A DNA stretch of 21,913 nt. Origin: Clostridiales bacterium (GTDB lineage: Bacteria > Bacillota > Clostridia > Tissierellales > Dethiosulfatibacteraceae). A model generated the notes under the pieces. That model saw only the letters and a program-made list of their open reading frames with translations, was not told where the DNA came from and ran no database searches. The stretch lies in NCBI GenBank assembly GCA_003539375.1, contig DPPH01000186.1:1-21913 (forward strand), given 5' to 3'. This document shows positions 14,573 through 21,430 of this stretch, one piece after another (position 1 is the first letter of the stretch; each line of letters begins with the position of its first letter). Made by a program: the position numbers and the translations under genes.

Positions 14573-14908
14573 ATGGAAAATTTATTTAAATGCAGCGTTT
14601 GTGGTTATACTAATGAAAAGGATTCATTAGGAGATAACTGTCCAAAATGTGGAGCTCCACGGGAAAAATTTATTGAGTTAGACGAAGAAACTTCCGGTAA
14701 AATTCGTGCAGCTGATGCAACCAACGACATTCATATGGATATTGTGAATTTAGCTATGGCTATTGAGGAACTGGCAAGAGAAGGAATCGAACTTGATTTA
14801 GATCCAGGATGTGTTGATGCTTTTGAGAAAGCTATACAGGCTGCTTGGGAAATGAAGCAGATTTCTAAGGCTGAATTAGCAATTCATATGAATAAAGGTA
14901 AATGGTAA
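14573..14908 (+). CDS. Rubredoxin-like zinc-ribbon protein with helical C-terminal domain
   Basis: A 111-residue protein with an AGGGAGG site. The N-terminus holds a rubredoxin/rubrerythrin-type knuckle pair C7-x2-C10-G-Y and C23-x2-C26-G-A-P, expected to bind one Fe or Zn. The rest (about 45-111) is helical and acidic, with NDIHMDIVNLAMAIEELAREGIEL, a lone C80 and a terminal HMNKGKW; it is not the four-helix diiron domain of rubrerythrin, since the ExxH pattern is absent. I do not recognise a named function. It stands alone, with its own promoter and a strong terminator. It may be an electron carrier or a small metal-bound regulatory protein. Confidence 0.8.
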   Translation: MENLFKCSVCGYTNEKDSLGDNCPKCGAPREKFIELDEETSGKIRAADATNDIHMDIVNLAMAIEELAREGIELDLDPGCVDAFEKAIQAAWEMKQISKAELAIHMNKGKW

Positions 14909-14932
14909 GAAATAATAAATATTTAAAATTTT

Positions 14933-14966
14933 AGAGCTTGAAAAGTCAAGCTCTTTTATTTTTTTT
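14933..14966 (+). terminator. Intrinsic terminator of the rubredoxin-like gene
   Basis: A 9-bp stem AGAGCTTGA/TCAAGCTCT (14933-14941 with 14946-14954) with an AAAG loop is followed by TTTATTTTTTTT. It starts 25 nt after the stop codon. Confidence 0.9.
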
Positions 14967-15000
14967 GGTTTTCAAAACTAAATAATCATTAATTTATTAT

Positions 15001-15029
15001 TTATCTTATTTGTTCTTTTATGCTATAAT
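15001..15029 (+). promoter_or_regulatory. Extended -10 promoter of the UbiA-family gene
   Basis: TGCTATAAT (15021-15029) combines an extended TGn element with a perfect -10 box; the -35 region TTATCT (15001-15006) is weak. It ends 18 nt before the ATG, so the untranslated leader is very short, with GAGGTGA as ribosome binding site. Confidence 0.65.
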
Positions 15030-15047
15030 ATTTATAGAGGTGAGTTT

Positions 15048-15992
15048 ATGAATTTTAAGAGTTTTTTGAAACTAGTAGAAATACAGACAAAAGCAGCCAG
15101 CATTGTTCCCTTTCTTCTAGGTACATTTTATGCTTTGTATACTTATGCCGAATTTAGTTTTTTAAATTTTTTAATTATGCTAATATCTTTGGAAATGTTT
15201 GATATGGCAACTACTACGATTAATAATTATATTGATTTTAAAAGTGCAAAGAAAAAAGAAGGTTACGGATATGAATCTCATAATGCTATAGTAAGAGATA
15301 ATATTCCCGAAAAACTAGTTCAGCTTACTATTGGTGCTCTTTTATCAATTGCCATAATATTTGGAATTATCCTTGTTATGAGAACCAATCTATTAGTTTT
15401 AATTATTGGTATTATGTCCTTTACTGCAGGAATATTATATACTTTCGGTCCGGTACCTATATCAAGAACACCTTTTGGTGAACTTGTTTCTGGTTTTGTT
15501 ATGGGCTTTTTCATTATATTTTTATCTACTTACATTCACGTATACGAAAACAGTATAGTTATTTTTAATTTAAACAATTGGATTATAGATTTAAGTATTG
15601 ATTTAGTAGATTTACTTAAAATATTTTTAGTTTCTCTGCCGGCACAACTTGGTATAGCAAATTTAATGCTTGCCAACAATATATGTGATATAGAAGATGA
15701 TGTTGCAAACGACAGATACACACTTCCTAGATATATAGGTAAGGAAAATTCTATAAGGTTGTATTCATTGATGTATATCAAGGCTTTTGTAGTAATGATT
15801 ATATTAATTGTATTTGACATTGTCCCTCTCATTACATTATTAGCTCTACTTACTTTTATCCCGGTAATGAGTAATATCCATAAATTTAGAAAAGAGCAGA
15901 GTAAGGATAGAACCTTTGAACTTGCTGTACATAACTTTTTAATTATGAATGTAGCTTTGGCATTATCATTACTTATAGGTGTAATATTCTGA
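15048..15992 (+). CDS. UbiA-family prenyltransferase, MenA-like
   Basis: A 314-residue integral membrane protein with about eight TM helices. The first Asp-rich motif is N58-N-Y-I-D62 after the TTTI helix (NxxxD type); the second is NNICDIEDDVANDRYTLPRYIG near 210-231, closely matching the NNIRDIExD...KRTL motif of 1,4-dihydroxy-2-naphthoate prenyltransferases. These motifs bind Mg-diphosphate of a polyprenyl donor. MenA joins the prenyl chain to the naphthoate ring in menaquinone synthesis. No other men gene is seen here and the gene is monocistronic, so the aromatic acceptor remains open. Length is normal and the protein is complete. Confidence 0.87.
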   Translation: MNFKSFLKLVEIQTKAASIVPFLLGTFYALYTYAEFSFLNFLIMLISLEMFDMATTTINNYIDFKSAKKKEGYGYESHNAIVRDNIPEKLVQLTIGALLSIAIIFGIILVMRTNLLVLIIGIMSFTAGILYTFGPVPISRTPFGELVSGFVMGFFIIFLSTYIHVYENSIVIFNLNNWIIDLSIDLVDLLKIFLVSLPAQLGIANLMLANNICDIEDDVANDRYTLPRYIGKENSIRLYSLMYIKAFVVMIILIVFDIVPLITLLALLTFIPVMSNIHKFRKEQSKDRTFELAVHNFLIMNVALALSLLIGVIF

Positions 15993-16002
15993 TATTAATA
16001 AT

Positions 16003-16038
16003 AAAAAGAAACTTGGTTTAACAGCCAAGTTTCTTTTT
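16003..16038. terminator. Bidirectional intrinsic terminator
   Basis: A 14-bp perfect stem AAAAAGAAACTTGG/CCAAGTTTCTTTTT (16003-16016 with 16025-16038) around an 8-nt loop lies between the convergent UbiA-family gene and the 84-aa gene. Both ends are A/T runs, so it can serve both strands. Confidence 0.88.
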
Positions 16039-16057
16039 AATTCATATTATATTTAAT

Positions 16058-16312
16058 TTATTTGTTTTTAACTTCTTCTTTCCACTGGAATAAAATACTT
16101 TCAAGAGCTGCCACTGTCGCCCGATTGACTATATCTTTAATCTCTCCCCGGCCAAGCCAATCTAAGTCACTGTAAATATACTGGTCCCGAAGCAATGCTT
16201 CTAGTGATTCTATGGTTATTGAACCATTTTCTCTTTGCTTCATAGTTGTTTCATAGATTAGATTATATGTGTCATTGTATTTTTTTCTATTAAACTCCGT
16301 TAAATTATCCAT
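16058..16312 (-). CDS. Uncharacterised 84-aa protein
   Basis: An AAGGAGG site lies 7 nt before the ATG, and a shared terminator follows, so this is a credible gene. The protein is soluble, charged and probably all-helical: NRKKYNDTYNLIYETTMKQRENG, then ITIESLEALLRDQYIYSDLDWLGRGEIKDIVNRATVAALESILFQWKEEV. There is no signal peptide, cysteine or TM segment. I do not recognise the family. The central SITIESLEALLRDQY resembles a small helical-bundle or adaptor protein, but that is only an impression. Upstream lie an inverted repeat (16336-16354) and the terminator of the YbjQ gene. Confidence 0.7.
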   Translation of the reverse strand: MDNLTEFNRKKYNDTYNLIYETTMKQRENGSITIESLEALLRDQYIYSDLDWLGRGEIKDIVNRATVAALESILFQWKEEVKNK

Positions 16313-16335
16313 TTACGAACCTCCTTGTTGTAAAT

Positions 16336-16354
16336 ATTAGGTGACTATCCTAAT
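16336..16354. repeat. Small inverted repeat upstream of the 84-aa gene
   Basis: ATTAGG and CCTAAT face each other across a 7-bp spacer, about 24-42 bp before the start codon of the 84-aa gene. A second short inverted repeat (ATGAA/TTCAT) lies about 10 bp further upstream, near 16364-16378. They could be operator half-sites or chance in AT-rich DNA. Confidence 0.35.
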
Positions 16355-16384
16355 AGCTCGTTTATGAATATACTTCATAATTAC

Positions 16385-16413
16385 AAAAAATAATACTAGA
16401 TGTATTATTTTTT
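16385..16413 (-). terminator. Intrinsic terminator of the YbjQ gene
   Basis: AAAAATAATAC (16386-16396) and GTATTATTTTT (16402-16412) form an 11-bp stem with a 5-nt loop, 8 nt after the YbjQ stop on the minus strand, with T residues following on that strand. Confidence 0.75.
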
Positions 16414-16420
16414 ATCAAAT

Positions 16421-16732
16421 TTATTTGAATTTTACTGCAGTACCGTAAACTATAACCTCTGCTGCTCCTGACATTATGGCTGAAGATGAGTATCTAACAT
16501 TTACAACAGCATCAGCTCCCATAGATTCTGCTTCTTCTACCATTCTTTTCGTTGCTAGTGCCCTAGCATCATTCATCATATCGTTGTAAGCTTTTAACTC
16601 TCCTCCTACTAAGGTTTTAAATCCCTGAGTAATATCTCTACCAAGGTTTTTACTTTGGATTGTACTTCCCTTTACAAGGCCAAGCATATGAAGTTCTTTA
16701 TCATTGTAGTGTTCAGTATTTACTAAGATCAT
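16421..16732 (-). CDS. YbjQ/UPF0145 family protein
   Basis: A 103-residue protein starting at the ATG at 16732 (MILVNTEHYNDKELHMLGLV). A GTG four codons earlier (16744) is possible, but GGAG lies 6 nt before the ATG and overlaps the GTG region, favouring the ATG. The family pattern is clear: GLVKGSTIQSKNLGRDITQGFKTLVGGELKAY, DARALATKRMVEEAESMGADAVVNVRY and the C-terminal EVIVYGTAVKFK. YbjQ proteins form pentameric rings; they are annotated as putative heavy-metal-binding, with function still unclear. The start overlaps the end of the two-TM gene by 20 bp, so the two are co-translated. Confidence 0.88.
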   Translation of the reverse strand: MILVNTEHYNDKELHMLGLVKGSTIQSKNLGRDITQGFKTLVGGELKAYNDMMNDARALATKRMVEEAESMGADAVVNVRYSSSAIMSGAAEVIVYGTAVKFK

Positions 16733-16934
16733 CTTCTTCTCCACTCCTTATTTCTTTTATTCTTTCTATTAAAACAAAAATACTTACCCCCATTAAACTT
16801 ATAGGTATTACGAGACCTACTACCTTCCCCCAAAGTGGTACAGGAGTAATAGACCATGCCCACACAAAGAAACTTATGTACATAAGTAGTAGTATTGTGA
16901 TTATAATTGGGGCTATCATTTTACTGGTCTTCAT
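16713..16934 (-). CDS. Small two-TM membrane protein
   Basis: A 73-residue protein from the ATG at 16932-16934 (MKTSKMIAP), with GGAG about 9 nt upstream; a TTG at 16949 would add five residues but lacks a good site. Two hydrophobic segments are visible, IAPIIITILLLMYISFFVWAW and VVGLVIPISLMGVSIFVLI, with a Pro-rich turn between and a charged C-terminal tail (ERIKEIRSGEEDDLSKY) likely in the cytoplasm. Its reading frame overlaps ybjQ, so the pair probably works together at the membrane. The family is not recognised. A TATAAT box at 16976-16981 may be its promoter. Confidence 0.75.
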   Translation of the reverse strand: MKTSKMIAPIIITILLLMYISFFVWAWSITPVPLWGKVVGLVIPISLMGVSIFVLIERIKEIRSGEEDDLSKY

Positions 16935-17027
16935 TGTAACCATCTCCAAATAATTATTTTTGTTTTATTAATATAATTATACTTCTATTTAGAGAATATT
17001 TCCATTAAGAATTGATTAATTAATATT

Positions 17028-18242
17028 TTATAATCCCTTTCTCCTTGGATAAAGTACTTTTGATTCTCCACCCCATTGTTTTACATCTAAATATCCGTAT
17101 TTTTTTCTCATGAAAGTATTGGTTTGTAGTACACATCTTGTACGACAATCTTCGCATTCTATACACATAGTAGATTTATATCCTTCTATAAATGGGCATG
17201 CGGCTATACAGTTGGAACAGCTTGCTCCATTTTCCTGCCAAAATCTAAGACATTCTTCAGATTTTATGGGCCATTTTTCAACTCCAGGATTGTTATTGTC
17301 ACAGGCTGGTTCAAAAGTAGGTTCTTCAAAACTTATGGCACCTGAAGGACAACTTTCAGCACATAAATAGCAATTTTTACAAAATTCCACTACTCCAAAA
17401 TCTATTGGCTTATCATTTTCGAGAGGCATATCTGTTATAACCTTAAAGAGTCTTACATTAGGTCCGTATTCCGGGGTTATCAAAATACCAAGTCTACCTA
17501 ACTGTCCTAATCCCGCATCTACGGCTAATGGAATACTTAAGGCAGTATCGTTCATTGCCGGTATAGCATTATATCCAAGTCCTCTTATGTATTCTGCTAA
17601 AGCTACAGCTGTTATACCCATTCTCGAATATCCAATAGCTGTTGTCACACTAGCTTTTACAGATGGGGATGCTTTTGTCATTTCATCATTCATAGCAACA
17701 GACATAACTATTGCTTTGTTCATAGATTTTGGTATAACAAATTCTCCTTCGGTTTCTCTAGGTTTATCTGTTTCTTTTATTACATAAGGCTTTACCATAT
17801 CCTGGGAAAATACCCATTTTGGATTTAGATCAGTTATTCCTATTAAGTCGGCCCCGTAAAGAAAAGCAGCTTCTTTTACCATTTCAGAAAGTTTTTCAGG
17901 TTTATAATTTACTTTATTTTTCTGCATCATTTCAGGAGTAAATAAAGGCTGCCATTTCAAAAGTTGACTATTTGGTTTACCATAATTTCCTAGTATAAGA
18001 TTTAAGGAATTTGCACCCATGTCAAGAGCATTATTTTCCTGTTTTCTTCCTTCTACTCCCTTTTGCATTTTAGATATCATAGTATCCATCATTTTATTCA
18101 ATGATAAATAAAGTCCTATATCTCCAGTATCTTTATAACTCACGGTAGCAAAGGCCTGGTTGGTAACAGGATATCTTTCATAATTTTTCTCATCGATTTT
18201 GTATGGTTTATCCGTTAGTGTCATTTCATGTCTAGGTATCAT
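17028..18242 (-). CDS. Reductive dehalogenase (RdhA) homologue, non-exported, with extra four-Cys motif
   Basis: A 404-residue protein, AAGGTG site 6 nt before the ATG. It matches the B12/Fe-S catalytic region of reductive dehalogenases. Y205 (GYSRMG), N231 (AMNDTALSIPLA) and R264 (PNVRLFK) have the same spacing as PceA Tyr246/Asn272/Arg305, as I recall them. Cluster 1 is C288-x2-C291-x2-C294-x3-C298-P; cluster 2 is C331-x10-C342-x2-C345-x3-C349-P, within EKWPIKSEECLRFWQENG typical of RdhA. There is no Tat signal (RR) and no RdhB-like anchor gene nearby, so it is cytoplasmic and probably not respiratory. A third set, C360-x2-C363-x2-C366-x3-C370, follows and is unusual. It may be a cobalamin reductase of another substrate. 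Epoxyqueuosine reductase is the nearest alternative, but the motif spacing favours RdhA. Confidence 0.85.
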   Translation of the reverse strand: MIPRHEMTLTDKPYKIDEKNYERYPVTNQAFATVSYKDTGDIGLYLSLNKMMDTMISKMQKGVEGRKQENNALDMGANSLNLILGNYGKPNSQLLKWQPLFTPEMMQKNKVNYKPEKLSEMVKEAAFLYGADLIGITDLNPKWVFSQDMVKPYVIKETDKPRETEGEFVIPKSMNKAIVMSVAMNDEMTKASPSVKASVTTAIGYSRMGITAVALAEYIRGLGYNAIPAMNDTALSIPLAVDAGLGQLGRLGILITPEYGPNVRLFKVITDMPLENDKPIDFGVVEFCKNCYLCAESCPSGAISFEEPTFEPACDNNNPGVEKWPIKSEECLRFWQENGASCSNCIAACPFIEGYKSTMCIECEDCRTRCVLQTNTFMRKKYGYLDVKQWGGESKVLYPRRKGL

Positions 18243-18474
18243 TATTTCACCTTCTTTAATATTATTAGTAATATTATATAGGGAAATTATGAAAATTGGA
18301 AATTAAAACTATGTTGTAGTTGTATTTATTTTTACAAAAAAAGGGAACTTGAACTGCATAGCAGATTATCATATAGTTTTCTCCACCGCTCAAAAATTCT
18401 TTAAGTATTACTGAATCCACTTCTGTAATGTTCAAAGGCTGATTGTTGAAGCTTAATAAACTTTAAATATTAAC
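18243..18474. other. Intergenic region without a clear gene
   Basis: AT-rich spacer between the RdhA homologue and the sulfur operon. The RdhA homologue's likely -10 box TATAAT is at 18273-18278 on the minus strand, with only a weak -35. Between 18320 and 18440 the minus strand has short open frames (for example EVDSVILKEFLSGGENYM and QQSAFEHYRSGFSNT) that could be a decayed gene, but they have no start, ribosome binding site or recognisable family. No RNA gene was recognised. Confidence 0.5.
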
Positions 18475-18513
18475 CAAAAAACTCCAAAAAATTTTTATTA
18501 CTTCTTGGAGTTT
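18475..18513 (-). terminator. Terminator of the sulfur operon
   Basis: On the minus strand AAACTCCAA (18505-18513) pairs with TTGGAGTTT (18479-18487) across a 17-nt AT-rich loop that can extend the pairing, and the stem runs into a T run. It lies 18 nt after the DUF1622 stop codon. Confidence 0.75.
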
Positions 18514-18530
18514 AATATCTACTTTGTATT

Positions 18531-18896
18531 TTATTTTTTTTCTAAAATATCACTTTCATGAGCTTCTAGTTCCTTTTCTAAGAAATAACTAATAAAGGTT
18601 CTTATTAGTACTATAGCCCCTAGCAGTCCAACTTCTTCAAGAGTAGGATTAATAATAGTTTCAATGATATCTGCAACTATTAAAATTTCAAGTCCTATTA
18701 GTATATATGACCCTAGTTTGATTCTTAGTTCTTCTCTTTTCCTATGAAGTACCGTGCTTCTTTTTCTTTTTATTTCATGGTATAAAAGTTTACCAAAGGT
18801 TACTAATGTTCCCCATACTATTACTGATACAGCCATCATTGCAATAACGATGGAAATATTATGTAGTAGGGTGAAGGGAAAATTCCACATATTCAT
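18531..18896 (-). CDS. DUF1622 membrane protein
   Basis: A 121-residue protein with three TM helices: about 11-36, 62-82 and 89-108. The DUF1622 signature is clear in LGSYILIGLEILIVADIIETIINPTLEEVGLLGAIVLIRTFISYFLEKELE. The loop between the first helices is strongly basic (KLLYHEIKRKRSTVLHRKREELRIK), placing it in the cytoplasm. The family has no established function. It starts 1 nt after the stop of the second YeeE gene, so it belongs to the sulfur operon; its ribosome binding site is poor, which fits translational coupling. A second ATG two codons in is possible. Confidence 0.85.
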   Translation of the reverse strand: MNMWNFPFTLLHNISIVIAMMAVSVIVWGTLVTFGKLLYHEIKRKRSTVLHRKREELRIKLGSYILIGLEILIVADIIETIINPTLEEVGLLGAIVLIRTFISYFLEKELEAHESDILEKK

Positions 18897-18897
18897 T

Positions 18898-19458
18898 TTA
18901 AAACCCCGCTATTTCTAATATAACCATGAATAAGAAGATTACTACTGCTATTGGCACAGTTAATTTAAGGCTATTTCCTTCCACTTTATCAAACAACGAT
19001 ACCTTACTAAATCTATCTTCCGTTACCAGTTTCTTTTCCCTCATTTTAGAATACATAGATGCAAAGATTCCTGTCCCTATTATAATACCAATCATTCCAC
19101 CTATAAGTCCGTCTAAATTCCCACTTCCTACTGCTGCTGCTATTGTACCAGGGCAATAACCTAAAGTACCAAATCCAACTCCAAATAGAAGTCCGCCTAA
19201 TATAGAATTTTTTAGAGAACCTCCTTTTACATGAAGTTTTACTAGACCTGAGGGTCTCAAAATACTTATTCCTATCATTGTTACAATAACTGCTGAAAGC
19301 ATAATCTTAAGTACTGTAAAGTCCTGAAGTCTTAACTGTCCTAGTATAACATCGTAATTTGATACTCCTCCTTTTTGGAGTAAAAATCCGAATATTATTC
19401 CAAATATTAATCCTAATACCAACTGCATTCCTTTATTATTTCTAATCTCTTCTAACAT
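18898..19458 (-). CDS. YeeE/YedE family sulfur transport protein, C-terminal-half type
   Basis: A 186-residue protein with about five TM segments and a GGAGGTG site. It corresponds to the second half of full-length YeeE/YedE proteins: GLIFGIIFGFLLQKGGVSNYDVI near 16-38, ILRPSGL, then GGLLFGVGFGTLGYC102PGT, the conserved Cys-Pro-Gly loop that contacts the sulfur anion in thiosulfate transporters of the TsuA type. A charged cytoplasmic segment (SKMREKKLVTEDRFSKVSLFDK) precedes the last helix. With the preceding gene it probably forms one split transporter for thiosulfate or a related sulfur (or selenium) compound. The gap between the two genes is 14 nt. Confidence 0.85.
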   Translation of the reverse strand: MLEEIRNNKGMQLVLGLIFGIIFGFLLQKGGVSNYDVILGQLRLQDFTVLKIMLSAVIVTMIGISILRPSGLVKLHVKGGSLKNSILGGLLFGVGFGTLGYCPGTIAAAVGSGNLDGLIGGMIGIIIGTGIFASMYSKMREKKLVTEDRFSKVSLFDKVEGNSLKLTVPIAVVIFLFMVILEIAGF

Positions 19459-19472
19459 TTCCTACACCTCCA

Positions 19473-19985
19473 CTATATTCCGTAAATTAGGAGGGCTGAT
19501 GCGATTCCTCCAATAAAGAAACATACCGCTGCAACCCAACTTAAAATAGATAATTGGGCTGTGCCACTTATACCGTGGCCGCTGGTACATCCCCCTGCCC
19601 ATCTGGCACCTATACCTAAGGTTATACCACCGAACATAGCTATAATAAATCTTAAGAAAAAACTTGATGAAATTTCAGCCTGCCACATATTTGGAACTAC
19701 TATAACTTCAAAGGCTCCTGATAACTTAGCTGATATAAAGGCTCCTATAATTATTCCAACTACAAGCATCCATCCCCAATCAATAACTGGAGCAACCTTT
19801 AAGTAATACTCATTTTTTTCAACTTTTTCTCTGTTGAAAAGTTTTCTTACCATACCACTGGTCCTTGCAAAGGATGTAGACGCTCCTAATGGTTTATCGG
19901 ATATTATTAAAGTAACTATATTTAAAAGTCCTATTAAAATACCTACTACATAGGGTGACCACATTTCTAATCTGAATACATTCAT
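19473..19985 (-). CDS. YeeE/YedE family sulfur transport protein, N-terminal-half type
   Basis: A 170-residue protein with four to five TM segments (about 11-29, 69-90, 110-130, 147-168) and an AAAGGAGG site. The family signature is R128-W-A-G-G-C133-T-S-G-H-G-I-S-G, whose cysteine is a functional site in TsuA-type thiosulfate transporters. It also has DKPLGASTSFARTSGM near 30-45, which is typical. The two-gene arrangement (this one then 18898-19458) is a known bacterial form of the family. It follows the MBL-rhodanese gene, separated by a stable hairpin. Confidence 0.87.
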   Translation of the reverse strand: MNVFRLEMWSPYVVGILIGLLNIVTLIISDKPLGASTSFARTSGMVRKLFNREKVEKNEYYLKVAPVIDWGWMLVVGIIIGAFISAKLSGAFEVIVVPNMWQAEISSSFFLRFIIAMFGGITLGIGARWAGGCTSGHGISGTAQLSILSWVAAVCFFIGGIASALLIYGI

Positions 19986-20005
19986 TTTAATACCTCCTTT
20001 TAATA

Positions 20006-20030
20006 CACCTGCGACTTTAAGCCGCAGGTG
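20006..20030 (-). repeat. Intercistronic hairpin
   Basis: CACCTGCG (20023-20030 on the minus strand) pairs perfectly with CGCAGGTG (20006-20013) around a 9-nt loop, and the stem can extend through a one-base bulge with flanking ATAC/GTAT. It starts 7 nt after the MBL-rhodanese stop and is not followed by a T run. It may protect the upstream mRNA or reduce expression of the transporter genes rather than terminate. Confidence 0.6.
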
Positions 20031-20037
20031 GTATCAT

Positions 20038-21402
20038 TTACTTGTCTTTGTAAGCCATATAGGATTGTATTCCTCCACCTAAGTTGCATACATTTTCAAA
20101 TCCTTTTGATTTTAAAATACTTGCACCTAAACTAGACCTAGCTCCAGAATTACAGTAAACCACTATTTTTTTATTTTTATCCAATTCTGTATGTCTGGTT
20201 CTTAAATCCGGTGATGGTATATTTACAGCTCCTTCTACGTGATTTTCTTGATATGCTTTTTTATCTCTACCGTCAACAATAATATATTCATCATCATCTT
20301 TATACTCATCAACATAAGATGGGTGTAATTGAGGTATAGTATCAGTTTCGTATGCCTTTACCAACCAACTTTTCATACTTCCATCTATGTACCCAATTAC
20401 ATTATCAATACCAACTCTGTATAACCATAATGCAGATTCTTCTGCTCTTTTTTTATCTTCTGCTACCAGTAAAATTTTCTTGTCCGGCGGAACAACCCAG
20501 CCGGCGAAAGTTGGTAAATTGCTTATAAAGTCTATATTGTAAGATTTTGGAACGTGCTGTCCTCCAAATCCAGTGTAAGATCTTGTATCTAATACAAAGG
20601 TATCTTCCTGCTTAGATTTTTCGTAAAATTCTCCTGCTTTCATTTTCTTAAGTTCCGGTAATTTATATATTGGTAGAGGTCCTTTAGCATTTAATGCACT
20701 ACACCTAGCAAAGTGATCTGGAACCTCAGGCATATCTTCAGTAAGATTTTTCACAAAATCATCAATTTCTTTATATTGAAGTACAGGATTGTGCTTTCTT
20801 TCGTATCCAATAGTACTTCTATATTTAGCCCCCATAGCCTTACCGCATAGGGATCCTTCGCCGTGGGCTGGGTAAACTTCTACAAAATCCGGAAGTTTAA
20901 ATATTTTATTAAATAAACTGTCGTAAAGTTTTTTTGCTAATTCTTCTTTTCTATCTGGGAAAAGATCAGGTCTACCTGCGTCTCCAACAAATAGTGTATC
21001 TCCACAGAATATACCTACAGGATCTTCAGATCTTGTTAAGTCTCTTATTATATAAGTAATGTGCTCTGGAGTATGTCCAGGAGTTTCGATAACTTCAAAT
21101 TCCATATCCTCTAGTTTGAATTTATCTCCTTCTTCTAAGGCTACATGATCAAATTGAGCTTTTCCCGCCTTTGGAAAGTACATAGTTGCACCAGTTTTTT
21201 CTGCGAGCTCAATATGGCCTGATAAAAAATCTGCATGTAGATGAGTTTCCAAAATGTGTGTGATTTTAACACCTAACTTCTCTGCCTCTTCTATATATAA
21301 ATCTACATCTCTACTTGGATCTACTACTGCACAGCTTTCATTTCCTGCTACGATATATGAACTGTGAGCAATTTTTTCAACGTAATAATGTTTAAGTAAC
21401 AT
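20038..21402 (-). CDS. MBL-fold hydrolase with two rhodanese domains (persulfide dioxygenase/CstB-like)
   Basis: A 454-residue protein with a TAGGAGG site. The metallo-beta-lactamase domain (1-210) has THLHADFLSGH, with H54-x-H56-x-D58, followed by F59 where classical two-metal enzymes have His; it also has ETPGHTPEH (H110) and FCGDTLFVGDAGRPD (D141). This fits mononuclear-iron persulfide dioxygenases of the ETHE1 type. The first rhodanese domain (about 245-355) lacks the catalytic Cys (KILLVAED). The second (about 365-454) has VVYC417NSGARSS, so it can carry a persulfide. The protein probably oxidises or transfers sulfane sulfur in the cytoplasm. Neighbouring YeeE genes and an SLC13 permease support a sulfur role. 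Confidence 0.88.
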   Translation of the reverse strand: MLLKHYYVEKIAHSSYIVAGNESCAVVDPSRDVDLYIEEAEKLGVKITHILETHLHADFLSGHIELAEKTGATMYFPKAGKAQFDHVALEEGDKFKLEDMEFEVIETPGHTPEHITYIIRDLTRSEDPVGIFCGDTLFVGDAGRPDLFPDRKEELAKKLYDSLFNKIFKLPDFVEVYPAHGEGSLCGKAMGAKYRSTIGYERKHNPVLQYKEIDDFVKNLTEDMPEVPDHFARCSALNAKGPLPIYKLPELKKMKAGEFYEKSKQEDTFVLDTRSYTGFGGQHVPKSYNIDFISNLPTFAGWVVPPDKKILLVAEDKKRAEESALWLYRVGIDNVIGYIDGSMKSWLVKAYETDTIPQLHPSYVDEYKDDDEYIIVDGRDKKAYQENHVEGAVNIPSPDLRTRHTELDKNKKIVVYCNSGARSSLGASILKSKGFENVCNLGGGIQSYMAYKDK

Positions 21403-21430
21403 AAACTTCCTCCTATATTATATGTATTTT

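Noticed and set aside
17028..18242. Epoxyqueuosine reductase (QueG)
   Set aside because: The related fold is shared, but the EKWPIKSEECLRFWQENG block, cluster spacing and Tyr/Asn/Arg pattern fit RdhA better.
18320..18440. Possible transposase or other gene remnant
   Set aside because: Short minus-strand peptides look vaguely protein-like but no transposase motif, terminal inverted repeat or target duplication could be seen.
20006..20030. Rho-independent terminator after the MBL-rhodanese gene
   Set aside because: The stem is strong but is followed by TATTAAAAGGAGG rather than a T run; an intercistronic hairpin is more likely.
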